From: Nonomuraea typhae | Lineage (GTDB): Bacteria > Actinomycetota > Actinomycetes > Streptosporangiales > Streptosporangiaceae | DNA: 64,000 nucleotides | Assembly: GCF_009760925.1 (NCBI RefSeq) | Contig: NZ_VRLV01000005.1 | Location: 186,001-250,000, forward strand | Direction of reading: 5' to 3' | Shown here: in pieces, positions 41,281 to 49,568 of the stretch | How positions within the stretch are numbered: position 1 is the first letter of the stretch | How the letters are laid out: each line of letters begins with the position of its first letter | The notes under the pieces: generated by a model | What the model was told of the DNA's origin: nothing | Seen by the model: only the letters and a program-made list of their open reading frames with translations | Databases searched by the model: none | Position numbers and translations under genes: made by a program

Positions 41281-42851
41281 GTGGATATGTCGAGAAACCG
41301 CCGCATGTGCACCCCACGCGGATGCGCCACATTCCCGACGAGGATCTGCCGCCGCTGGGCCGTACCTGGAGATGGGGAGAACCCGTCCCGGCCGGCATGC
41401 CCGCGGCCGGCGCCGACGACCTGATCGGGATCGAGGTCGACTTCCTGGACAAGGGGCATGGGCGCTCCCGGTTGTACGGGTTTCACTACCTGCGCTGGAT
41501 GACGCCGCTGATCGCCGCCTACGCCGAGACCGGCGCGCAGCGCTACGCGGACGCCTGGGAGCGGCTGTTCCGGCAGTGGTACGCCGCGCGGGACCAGGTC
41601 AAGGGGGACTGGCCGGGGCTCGACGTGGTCTGGTACTCGCTCGGTGTCTGCGCTCGCGGGATGTACGTCACGTATGCGCTGCGCGTCTTCGGCGACGCGC
41701 TGGGGGAGGCGTGCCGCGGGGAGATGCTCAAGACGGTCATCGGGGGCGCCCGATGGTCGGCCGAGGAGCACGACGCGTTCCGGCATGGCAACTGGCAGTT
41801 CGCCACCGTCTGCGAATTGCTGCACCTCGCGCGGGTCTTCGCCGATCTGCCGGAGTCCGGCTCCTGGGCCGAGGTGGCGCTGGCGCGCATCCACGAGCAT
41901 CTGGAGCGCGACGTCCGTGACGACGGGGGACACCACGAGCGCTCGCCCGGCTACCACCTCATGTGCCTGGACGCGCTCAAGCGGGCCGCCGCCGTCGAGC
42001 CTTCCCTGGCCGCCCATCCGCGATATCTGGCGATGTACGGCTGGCTGTCCGCGTTGACCACTTCCGGGGGATGGGTGCCGCATCTGCAGGACAGCGGCGT
42101 GGTGTGGCCGGAGGGCGTCGCCGCCGGTGAGGCGTCGGTCAACCTGGAGGCCAGCGGGTATGCGGTGATGCGGGGCTCCGGGTTTCACACGGTGGTGAAC
42201 TATGGGCCTTATGTGGGGCATGAGCTGGAGCCGCACAGCCACCACGCGGTCCTGGACTTCGTGATCGAGGGGTGGGGGGTGCCGCTGGCCTGGGAGGGCG
42301 GCGGGCCGCCGTCCTACGACGATCCGGCGTACTACTCCTGGTACCAGGCGACCGGGGCGCACAACACGGTGGTGGTGCCCGGGCTCGCGTATGCGGAGGA
42401 GGGGCGGGCGGCCGGCTGCGACCTGTTCCGGACAAATGATGATCTGGTGGTCTTCGCGGGGCACCACCACGCTTACGGCCGGCGTCACGACCGGCGGATC
42501 GTCTTCGTGAAGGATCCCGGCTACTGGGTGATCTCCGATGGCATCGCCGCCGAGGCGATCTGGACCGTGCACGGCCTGTCGCCCTGGCGACCCTTCGGCG
42601 ATGGATTCATCACCGAAAAGGGTCCCGGACTGCTGGCCGTACCCCTGGAACCGCCCGAGGAGGTCCTGCACGGCAGCGGCCCCGCGCGCATCCCCGACCC
42701 CTCGACCAGAACCGCCGAATACGGTCAGATCCACTCACTCGGCCTGCGCCGCGCCGACGGCCGGTTCACCGTCGGCCTGTTCCCCTTCCGCTTCCGCGAC
42801 GAGCCCCCCACGATCCCCGACGGATGGACGGTCCATGCTGATCGACGCTGA
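41277..42851 (+). CDS. Heparinase II/III-like polysaccharide lyase
   Basis: A 524-residue two-domain protein: helical toroid at about 50-300 (HGNWQFATVCELLHLARVF, HHERSPGYHLMCLDAL) and an antiparallel beta-sandwich C-terminus (HSHHAVLDFVIEG, YYSWYQATGAHNTVVV, HHHAYGRRHDRRIVFV). The conserved Asn, Tyr and His are those expected for beta-elimination by heparinase II/III-type lyases (PL12/15/21 clan). No signal peptide is present, so it should act in the cytoplasm on imported oligosaccharides, like exo-acting PL15 enzymes. It overlaps both neighbours (4 and 17 bp). Confidence 0.82.
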   Translation: MSGYVEKPPHVHPTRMRHIPDEDLPPLGRTWRWGEPVPAGMPAAGADDLIGIEVDFLDKGHGRSRLYGFHYLRWMTPLIAAYAETGAQRYADAWERLFRQWYAARDQVKGDWPGLDVVWYSLGVCARGMYVTYALRVFGDALGEACRGEMLKTVIGGARWSAEEHDAFRHGNWQFATVCELLHLARVFADLPESGSWAEVALARIHEHLERDVRDDGGHHERSPGYHLMCLDALKRAAAVEPSLAAHPRYLAMYGWLSALTTSGGWVPHLQDSGVVWPEGVAAGEASVNLEASGYAVMRGSGFHTVVNYGPYVGHELEPHSHHAVLDFVIEGWGVPLAWEGGGPPSYDDPAYYSWYQATGAHNTVVVPGLAYAEEGRAAGCDLFRTNDDLVVFAGHHHAYGRRHDRRIVFVKDPGYWVISDGIAAEAIWTVHGLSPWRPFGDGFITEKGPGLLAVPLEPPEEVLHGSGPARIPDPSTRTAEYGQIHSLGLRRADGRFTVGLFPFRFRDEPPTIPDGWTVHADRR

Positions 42852-43569
42852 CGCGATGCTCGGCCGCCACCCCCGCAGGGACGTCGGCGCGGGCACGGTC
42901 ACGCAGGCGCTGGCCGACATGGACCGATTCGGCATCGCCGAGGCCCTCGTGACCCACAGCTGGTCATGGCTGCACGACCCGCACCGGGGCAACCTGCGCG
43001 TCGCCGACCTGACAGCGGCCGAACCCCGGCTGCGCCCGTGCTGGGTACTCCTCCCCGACACCTGCGGCGAAACGGAGCACTTCATCACCAACGCCCTGGA
43101 ACACGGCGTGGCCGCCGTCCGCGCCTACCCCGCCGACCACGGCTACGACCTGGCCGGCCCCGACGCCGCCCCCGTACTGGACGCCCTCGCGGAAGCCGGC
43201 CTCCCGCTGTTGCTCGACGCCCCCCAGATCACCTGGCCCGCCGTCGAGACCGTGGCCGCCGCCCGCCCGGCCCTGTCCGTCGTCGTCGGCGGCCTCGGCT
43301 ACCGCCTGCTCAGGCAGGCCGCGGGCGTGCTCACCCGCACCACCAACGTCCACCTCGGGCTGGCCAACCTCTCCTCCCACTGCGGCCTCGAATGGCTCGT
43401 CGAGCGGTACGGCTCCCGCCGCCTCGTCTTCGGCACCGGCGCACCCGCCCGCGACCGGGCCGAGTCGATCACCCGGCTCCTGTGGTCGGAACTGGACGAC
43501 GCCGACGTCGCACTCGTCGGCGCCGGAAACATACGGAACCTGCTGCGCCAGGAAGCGAGGGCCGCGTGA
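42835..43569 (+). CDS. Amidohydrolase-fold protein lacking metal ligands (pseudoenzyme)
   Basis: A 244-residue TIM-barrel protein related to the COG2159 amidohydrolases and to the next gene. The N-terminal HxH motif is replaced by IDADAM, the strand-five His region reads LLLDAPQ, and the catalytic GSDFP reads GTGAP. All usual metal or catalytic positions are therefore lost, although the fold landmarks remain (GLANLSSHCGLEWLVERYG). It starts 17 bp inside the lyase gene and its stop overlaps the next start (GTGA). It may be a structural or regulatory partner of the intact paralogue. Confidence 0.75.
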   Translation: MLIDADAMLGRHPRRDVGAGTVTQALADMDRFGIAEALVTHSWSWLHDPHRGNLRVADLTAAEPRLRPCWVLLPDTCGETEHFITNALEHGVAAVRAYPADHGYDLAGPDAAPVLDALAEAGLPLLLDAPQITWPAVETVAAARPALSVVVGGLGYRLLRQAAGVLTRTTNVHLGLANLSSHCGLEWLVERYGSRRLVFGTGAPARDRAESITRLLWSELDDADVALVGAGNIRNLLRQEARAA

Positions 43570-44375
43570 GCGTCATCGAGACCGCCGTGTGGAACCGCCG
43601 TCCCCAGACCGCCGTGCGCATCGTCGACGCCCACGCGCACGCCGGGCCGTACAGCCTGTTCTTCATCCCCGAAGCCGGGCCCGACGCGATGACGCGCGTC
43701 ATGGACCGGTGCGGCGTCGCGCACGCCGTCGTCTCCAGCCACCTCGCCATCCAGCTCGACGCCGCCGAGGGCAACGAGCAGACCGCGGAGATCGTACGGC
43801 GGGCCCCCGGCCGCTTCACCGGCTACCTGACCGTCAACCCCTGGCAGGACCCGGCGGGCGAACTCGCCCGCTGGGGTGACGACCCGCGCTTCGGCGGCAT
43901 CAAACTCCACCCCGACCTGCACGACTACCCGCTCACCGGCCGCCGCTACGCACCCGTGTGGGAGTTCGCCGGCCGTACCGGCTGCCCCGTGCTGACCCAC
44001 AGCTACGACGCCTCGCCGTACAACTCCCTGTCGCACGTGGAGGAGGTCGCCGTGCGGCACCCCGCGGCGACCATCCTGGCCGGGCACGCCGGAGCCACCC
44101 CGCTCGGCTTCGACCTCGCGATCGAAGCCGCCCAGCGGCGTCCCGGACTGGTGCTGGAAATCTGCGGCTCCTTCAACAGCGGCGCCGACATCGCCAGAAT
44201 GGTGCGTGAGGTGGGCACGGGCCGGGTGGTCTACGGATCCGACTTCCCGTTCATCGATCTTCGCATGTCGCTGGGCCGGGTAATCTTCAGTGGCCTTTCT
44301 GAGGAGGACCGGGCCGCGGTGCTCGGCGGGACGATGACGCACCTGCTGCAGTGGCGATCCAGACTGGGGAGATAA
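43566..44375 (+). CDS. Metal-dependent amidohydrolase (COG2159-like)
   Basis: A 269-residue amidohydrolase-fold enzyme with intact metal-site motifs: VDAHAHAG (HxH) near residue 21, IKLHPDLHDYP near 117, VLTHSYD, ILAGHAG and YGSDFPF near 223. The family hydrolyses lactones and amides or decarboxylates acids. In a sugar locus a lactonase role is attractive, following the oxidation by the Gfo/Idh/MocA protein; this is inference. GTG start, coupled to the pseudoenzyme gene. Confidence 0.85.
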   Translation: MSVIETAVWNRRPQTAVRIVDAHAHAGPYSLFFIPEAGPDAMTRVMDRCGVAHAVVSSHLAIQLDAAEGNEQTAEIVRRAPGRFTGYLTVNPWQDPAGELARWGDDPRFGGIKLHPDLHDYPLTGRRYAPVWEFAGRTGCPVLTHSYDASPYNSLSHVEEVAVRHPAATILAGHAGATPLGFDLAIEAAQRRPGLVLEICGSFNSGADIARMVREVGTGRVVYGSDFPFIDLRMSLGRVIFSGLSEEDRAAVLGGTMTHLLQWRSRLGR

Positions 44376-44380
44376 CGATC

Positions 44381-45697
44381 ATGGATCGGTTGCGATCCGA
44401 GGCACGCTCGCGAGTGGCCATCGGCGTCATCGGGCCACCCGACCTGGTCGAGCAGATCATGATGATCGGGGCCGACCTGCCCGCCGCGGCCGACTGGCGG
44501 CTGGTCGGGGCGCCTCTGGCCGGCGAGCACGAGACGTACGAGAAGTTCTCGAAGATCGCCGACACCATCGACGTGGTGCTCTTCACCGGGCCGCTCCAGT
44601 ACGACCTGGCCCGGCAGGCCGGGGAACTGCCGGTGCCCGCGACATTCGTGCCCATGAGCGGGGCCAGCCTGTACGCCGCCCTGCTGCGGGGCGTGCTCAA
44701 CGAAGGGATCGACCCCGCGCGCGTCTCCATCGACTCGCTGCCCGCGGCGGACGTCGAGGAGGCGTACAGCGAGATCGGGATCAGCACCGCCTCGGTCCAG
44801 GTGTCCTCCTACGATCAGCCGGAATCGGCCCGGGGGTTCGCCGGCTTCCACGAGCAACTGTTCCGCCGGGGAGCCACCACGGCCGCGCTGACCACCATAA
44901 GGAGCGTGGCCAAGGCGCTGACCGCCTCCGGGGTGCCCGTCCTGAGGGTGCTGCCCACCTCCCACACGCTCCGGCTGGCCCTCAACACCGCCGCCCTGCT
45001 CGGCACGGGGAGCCGGTTGGAGGAGGCCCAGATCGCGATCGCGGTGGTCGAACTGGCGGCGTCGGCCCGGCCCAGCTATTCGGGGCCGGGGAACTACTGG
45101 CAGCAGGAACTCAAGCTGTCCCTTCACCAGTCGCTGCTGGCCGACGCTCGGGTCATGGGAGCTACCGTCACACCTCGCGACGAGAACGCCTATGTCGTGA
45201 CAGCCACCGTGGGGGCGCTTGCACAGGCCACCGACGGGTTCCGGGTAGCGCCGTTCATGGACCGGATCCGGTCAGAAGCCGGAGTACCGGTGGAGGTCGG
45301 CATCGGCCTCGGCACCACCGCCCGGGACGCCGACGCGAACGCGCTGGTGGCCGTGGAGAAGGCGCGCAACGCCGGCGCGGCGGCCGCCTACCTCGTAGGA
45401 GGCGACGGCACGGTCCTGTCCCTGCCCCTCCGCCAGCGCCGCCGGGCAGAAGCGGAACCGGTCATCGCCACCAAGGGGGCCAAGCTCTTGGAACGCCTGA
45501 TCGGCGGCCTGGGCGACGGGCCGGAGGCGTTGGTGGTCGACGCGGAAATCGTGGCCGACGTCCTGGCCATAGCGCCCAGGTCGGCACGGAGAGTACTGCA
45601 AAGCCTGGCAGAAGAGGGCCTGGCCTGGCCGATGCCCCCGGTAAAGGGCTCCCAGGCAGGCCGACCCCGCCAGCCGTACCGGTTGGTCAGACCTTAA
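44381..45697 (+). CDS. Probable regulator of the carbohydrate locus
   Basis: A 438-residue protein. The ATG at 44381 has GGGGAG 9 nt upstream and lies 5 bp after the amidohydrolase. The N-terminal 130 residues (VAIGVIGPPDLVEQIMMIG) look like a receptor domain. The middle (about 280-350; VEVGIGLGTTARDADANA, AAYLVGGDG) resembles a nucleotide-cyclase/GGDEF fold without a clear GGDEF motif. The C-terminal 70 residues form a winged helix (RSARRVLQSLAEEGLA, GRPRQPYRLV). The DNA-binding end and operon position suggest a sugar-responsive regulator. Family name not known to me. Confidence 0.65.
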   Translation: MDRLRSEARSRVAIGVIGPPDLVEQIMMIGADLPAAADWRLVGAPLAGEHETYEKFSKIADTIDVVLFTGPLQYDLARQAGELPVPATFVPMSGASLYAALLRGVLNEGIDPARVSIDSLPAADVEEAYSEIGISTASVQVSSYDQPESARGFAGFHEQLFRRGATTAALTTIRSVAKALTASGVPVLRVLPTSHTLRLALNTAALLGTGSRLEEAQIAIAVVELAASARPSYSGPGNYWQQELKLSLHQSLLADARVMGATVTPRDENAYVVTATVGALAQATDGFRVAPFMDRIRSEAGVPVEVGIGLGTTARDADANALVAVEKARNAGAAAAYLVGGDGTVLSLPLRQRRRAEAEPVIATKGAKLLERLIGGLGDGPEALVVDAEIVADVLAIAPRSARRVLQSLAEEGLAWPMPPVKGSQAGRPRQPYRLVRP

Positions 45698-45760
45698 GGA
45701 CCTCGCTCCGCCCGGGCGCCCTTGATCTGTGCGCGCCTTCGGCGCGCGGCTTGCGCGCTG
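45697..45760. repeat. 64-bp interspersed repeat, copy B
   Basis: Related to 30699-30762 (about 80 percent identity by eye). The hairpin here is longer, GCGCGCC-TTC-GGCGCGC. It begins at the last base of the regulator gene, within two bases of its stop, and may also act as its terminator. From 45761 to 45818 nothing else is seen. Confidence 0.65.
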
Positions 45761-45818
45761 GGTTGACGGGAGGACGAGGGCACCTGGCCGGGACGAGCGC
45801 AGCCCGGATGAGACGTCA

Positions 45819-46214
45819 TTAGCAGATCGAGCGGACCCAGTCCTGAGTGGATATCCTGGTCCCCTGCGTGGCCCTCATCGTGATGCTGGAGTAAGCGCAA
45901 TGAGATACTCCAGCGACCGTGTAGAAGTTATTGCTCACGATATCAATTGACTTGATCCAGTACCAGGTCGTGCTCGAATCCACGCGATACCAGAGATCCC
46001 AGCGCCCGGGCGTGAAGTTGTATCCGTAAATTTCTATTGGCCCGTAGAAAGCTTCTCTGACGGTGTCGATGCAGACCCGCCACCATATGCTGGCGCAATT
46101 AGGATTTCCTTTTGTCCAGTCCGCGTGTGCGCCTGGCGTCAGGGAAAAGAACGAAGCCACCAGCAGCACGGAGACCAGCGACAGCCTAGCTACCACCCGC
46201 CGAAAACTCGCCAC
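45819..46214 (-). CDS. Small secreted aromatic-rich protein
   Basis: A 131-residue exported protein. Residues 1-31 are a Sec signal peptide (RRVVARLSLVSVLLV, cut after AHA). The mature 100 residues have four Cys (NCASIWWRVC early, CAYSS and the C-terminal Cys), giving up to two disulfides, and many Trp/Tyr (WDLWYRVDSSTTWYWI). Codon use is less GC-biased than in neighbours, which hints at recent acquisition. It starts with GTG. I do not recognise the family; a small extracellular binding or peptide-like role is possible. Confidence 0.65.
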   Translation of the reverse strand: MASFRRVVARLSLVSVLLVASFFSLTPGAHADWTKGNPNCASIWWRVCIDTVREAFYGPIEIYGYNFTPGRWDLWYRVDSSTTWYWIKSIDIVSNNFYTVAGVSHCAYSSITMRATQGTRISTQDWVRSIC

Positions 46215-46660
46215 AACTCTTCACCGCCTCCACAAGCGTGGACATGTCCCACTGACAGGCTCCTAGAGTCGCCCCCCACGGGTGTTACGGCAAGGAGTGC
46301 CCCGGCTTGCCCGGGAGCTACATTCATCTGGCACGTTTTGAAGGAAGAGCGAGAATGCCGCTTTGGATCTTTTCCGGCAAGCGTTCTCTGCCCGCCGCAC
46401 GATCGCCGGACAGCTCTACAACGCCAAGGACCACTGTTTGAGCGGCGGGCCCCGCTGAGGCACCGCTACCCGAATCCCGAATGATCCGAACTTAGAACAT
46501 GCCCTAGCCCGGAGCGTCATTCCAGGCCACCAGTCCTAGACGCGCTGGGAGCAGGCTCCCGGCCGGCAATCTCCCGCGCGGACGATGTTTGCCGACCCGC
46601 GCCCAGAGTGCTGCGCGGCAAACCAGTACCAGCTTATTGATCTTGTGACAGGATCGCGAG
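46215..46660. other. Intergenic region without a recognisable gene
   Basis: This 446-bp stretch lies between the divergent secreted-protein and VOC genes. It has mixed base composition and no frame that looks convincingly coding. A short plus-strand segment near 46366-46458 reads DLFRQAFSARRTIAGQLYN and might be a gene relic, but I cannot assign it. Confidence 0.4.
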
Positions 46661-47071
46661 ATGCTGCGACTCACCGACTTCATCATCGACTGCCCGGATG
46701 CGATGAAACTTGCGGGCTTCTACTCCAAGGTGACAGGTCGCCCGATCAAGGAGGGCAGCCACGAGAACTGGGTCGGCATTCAGTTCGGCGAGATCGAGCT
46801 GGCCTTCACCCCGGTGGAGGACTACCGAGCCCCGCGGTGGCCCGACAGCGAACACCCCAAGCAGTTCCATCTCGACTTCGAAGTCGACGACATCGAGGCC
46901 GAGCAGAACCGCGTCCTGGTTCTCGGCGCGTCCCTGCAGCACGACTCCATCGGCCCCGACGGCTACGGCTTCCGCGTCTACACCGACCCTGTCGGCCACC
47001 CCTTCTGCCTCTGCCGCAACAAGGGCGTCATCTGGACCGACCAGGGCCTCATCTGGCCCAAGCGCGCCTAG
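46661..47071 (+). CDS. VOC-family (glyoxalase-like) protein
   Basis: A 136-residue protein with the two beta-alpha-beta-beta-beta modules of the vicinal oxygen chelate fold (MLRLTDFIIDCPDAMKLAGFYS; then FHLDFEVDDIEAEQ and FRVYTDPVGHPFCL). Candidate metal ligands are His at HLDFEV and the C-terminal acidic/His positions. Typical roles are thiol transfer to antibiotics, ring cleavage or small-molecule binding. No neighbour indicates its substrate. Confidence 0.88.
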   Translation: MLRLTDFIIDCPDAMKLAGFYSKVTGRPIKEGSHENWVGIQFGEIELAFTPVEDYRAPRWPDSEHPKQFHLDFEVDDIEAEQNRVLVLGASLQHDSIGPDGYGFRVYTDPVGHPFCLCRNKGVIWTDQGLIWPKRA

Positions 47072-47099
47072 CCCACCCCCCGGACGCCGCTCATCTGGG

Positions 47100-47390
47100 C
47101 CGATCTACGGGACGGCAACGGCGGCGCAGGGCCGGGGCGAGCGCACGTAGCGCCCACGCTCCAGGTCGTGGAGGCGGCGCCCATGCAGCGGCCGGCGCGA
47201 GGTCGGCGAAGGTGGCGCCGAACATGACGGCGACGCCGAGGGGCCACACGAGGGTCGCCGCGGCGTAGCCGGCGCCGCTGTGCACGATGGAGCCGAGGCC
47301 GCCGCATTGATCCAGAACGGCAGGCCGTACCCCTGCTGGACCAGGATCCCGGCGCCACCGTAGAGACCGGCATCGGGACGGGTCCCGGAG
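47100..47390 (-). pseudogene. Possible membrane-protein relic
   Basis: On the minus strand two adjacent frames give membrane-like pieces: ILVQQGYGLPFWINAA and, after a frame change, GAGYAAATLVWPLGVAVM. Neither has a start with a ribosome site or a plausible full length. The pattern fits a decayed transporter gene, but the evidence is thin. Confidence 0.25.
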
Positions 47391-47446
47391 CGGCAGCGGT
47401 CGAATGTGCTGACGTGTTCACCCGGTCGCGGAACGCGGAGAGTCGG

Positions 47447-48730
47447 ATGAGAAATCCCGTACGTGGAGGCGCCCTAGCTCTGGCCGCTGTAGCGCTGGCG
47501 GCATCGTGTACGTCAGGCCCGGGCGGGGAACGCGGCAACCCGGCGGCCTCGGGCTCGCCGCCGGTGACAACCACGCCGACCCCGAGCGTGCTCGATCTCA
47601 GCGGCGATCCGCGGGCCCCGGCGCCCCTGAGGTTCGACGGCAACGCGGCGCACACTCTGCCGACCGGCCGCGGGGGCTTCCCCACCCTTGCTTTGTACGG
47701 CCGCGCCGCATGGTTGTCGCACGCGTCCGGCGTGACGGTGTACGACCTGGCCACGGGTAGAGACGTCGCCGATCTCGCAACCCAGCACCCACCTGTGTAC
47801 GACCTGCCGAGGCCGGGAGACCTGAGCAAGAAGCAGCTCACGATGATACGAGGCCGCATAGCCTTCCCCGCGTTGGCGGAGATAGGCGGCGAGCCGGCGA
47901 TGCTCACCGTCGTGCCGGTGAAGCTCGCCAGGCGGCAAGCCGGGTTCGAGATGATCGCGGCGCGAACGGACGACGGCAAGCTGCTCTGGCGGCTGCCCGT
48001 GGACATCTACGGTGAACCGGCCGGCAAACTCGGCTCCTTCCACCTGTCGGCCGCGGAAGGCGTGGCGAGCGTCACCTGGTCGGAGGACGGCAAGGTGACC
48101 GGCTCCTTCGCGGTTTCCCTGGAGGAGCCGCGCGTCCTGTGGCAGCGCAGGAACTTCTGGGCGATCGGCAGATCCGGTGACGCTCTGGCGGGCTTCCGCC
48201 ATGAGACGGACCGGGACTACGCGTTGACCGGGATCGGCGCGCGAGACGGCCGTGACCTGTGGGTGAAGGCGATACCGGGCGGCGCCACCTGGGAGATCAG
48301 ATCGAACGGCGGGCCGTTGGTCCAGCTCGTGGACGACAGCGCGCAGGCGCGGTTGGTCGATGTCGCGACCGGCGACGTCATGCTGCCCAAGGGGAACGGC
48401 CTGACCAAGCGCATGACCTGCGATCACGGCGATGGCGGCACCGTTCTGCTGTGTGCCTCCAGGCAGGACGGGGCGTTCGCGCTGGACTATGCCGGAAAGA
48501 TCCTGTGGCGCCGGTCGGCGGGTGACGGCCCGGAAAACTGGCAGGCCACCGTGGTGGCCGAGTTCAAGGATCTGTTCTACGTCAAAGGCGACGACGGGCC
48601 GTTCGTCGTCGACGGGCGCACCGGGAGAACGGTCAGCGCCGGCGCCGGGGTGGTCCCCGACCGCGTCAACGCCTATGCCGCGCTGGTCTACACCGACCGC
48701 GGCGCGGAGATCCATCCTGCCACCTCCTAG
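47447..48730 (+). CDS. Lipoprotein with PQQ-like beta-propeller
   Basis: A 427-residue lipoprotein. The signal ends in LAASC (Cys near residue 20), followed by a Gly/Pro/Thr linker to about 45. The rest is made of repeats typical of PQQ-like propellers (VTVYDLATGRDV, ARTDDGKLLWRLPV, GARDGRDLWVKAIPG, DYAGKILWRR). The PQQ enzymes' catalytic acids are not evident, so a scaffold or binding role is more likely. GGAG lies upstream of the ATG at 47447. Confidence 0.75.
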   Translation: MRNPVRGGALALAAVALAASCTSGPGGERGNPAASGSPPVTTTPTPSVLDLSGDPRAPAPLRFDGNAAHTLPTGRGGFPTLALYGRAAWLSHASGVTVYDLATGRDVADLATQHPPVYDLPRPGDLSKKQLTMIRGRIAFPALAEIGGEPAMLTVVPVKLARRQAGFEMIAARTDDGKLLWRLPVDIYGEPAGKLGSFHLSAAEGVASVTWSEDGKVTGSFAVSLEEPRVLWQRRNFWAIGRSGDALAGFRHETDRDYALTGIGARDGRDLWVKAIPGGATWEIRSNGGPLVQLVDDSAQARLVDVATGDVMLPKGNGLTKRMTCDHGDGGTVLLCASRQDGAFALDYAGKILWRRSAGDGPENWQATVVAEFKDLFYVKGDDGPFVVDGRTGRTVSAGAGVVPDRVNAYAALVYTDRGAEIHPATS

Positions 48731-48803
48731 ACGCGGCTTTACCGCGCGATCAAGCTGGTCGCGAACACGGGCGCCAGATAACTGACGGAAATGGGAGCAC
48801 CAG

Positions 48804-49568
48804 GTGAACCGCACCATCCGTACCATGGACGATGTCATGGGCCTGCTCGATCGGTTGTTCGCGGCCGAGGCGGACCGGTGGACGGAGAACGCGGCACCCT
48901 GGTGGGACCGGTTCTACGACGACCGCTCCAAGGCGGTCCCCTTCTTCGTGAGCAAGCCGGACGAGAGCCTCGTCTCCTACCTCGACCGAGGGCTGCTGGT
49001 GCCCGGACGTGCCCTGGATCTGGGCTGTGGACCGGGTCGCAACGCCATCCACCTGGCTCTGCTCGGCTTCGAGGTGGACGCCGTCGACCTGTCACCCACG
49101 GCCGTGGCCTGGGCCGAGGAGCGCGCCGGCCAGGCGGGGGCGAGGGTCCGGTTCCACTGTGGTGACGCCTTCACCGCCACGTTCCCGCCCGGCCGCTACG
49201 ACCTGATCTACGACTCCGGCATGCTGCACCACCTGCCCCCGCACCGCCGCGTGAGCTACCTGAGCCTGCTGAACCGGCTGCTGGCCCCCGGAGGCCACTT
49301 CGCCGTGAACTGCTTCAGCGGCGAGGAGATGGGCTCACCAGCACCGGATGAGACGCTCTACCGTGAAGGCGCCCTGCATGGCGGCCTGGCCTACACCGCC
49401 GAGGAACTGCGCTGGATCTTCTCCGACTACGTTGAGGTCGAGCTGCGCCAGATGCGGGCGCAGCCGCCCGACGCCCCGGTCTTCGGCGTTCCGTCGCTGC
49501 TGGCCGCGCTGTTCCGCCGGCCATCGCCGTACCCGCCAAGCCTGGCTCAGCGGAAGGAGCGGCGGTAG
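48804..49568 (+). CDS. SAM-dependent methyltransferase
   Basis: A 254-residue class I methyltransferase. SAM motif I LDLGCGPGRNAIHLA is near 70-84, the acidic residue after strand 2 in VDAVDLSP near 93, and the post-motif DLIYDSGMLHHLPPHRR near 135. The substrate is unknown. Its 3' end overlaps the convergent GlxA-type regulator by 22 bp. Confidence 0.9.
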   Translation: MNRTIRTMDDVMGLLDRLFAAEADRWTENAAPWWDRFYDDRSKAVPFFVSKPDESLVSYLDRGLLVPGRALDLGCGPGRNAIHLALLGFEVDAVDLSPTAVAWAEERAGQAGARVRFHCGDAFTATFPPGRYDLIYDSGMLHHLPPHRRVSYLSLLNRLLAPGGHFAVNCFSGEEMGSPAPDETLYREGALHGGLAYTAEELRWIFSDYVEVELRQMRAQPPDAPVFGVPSLLAALFRRPSPYPPSLAQRKERR

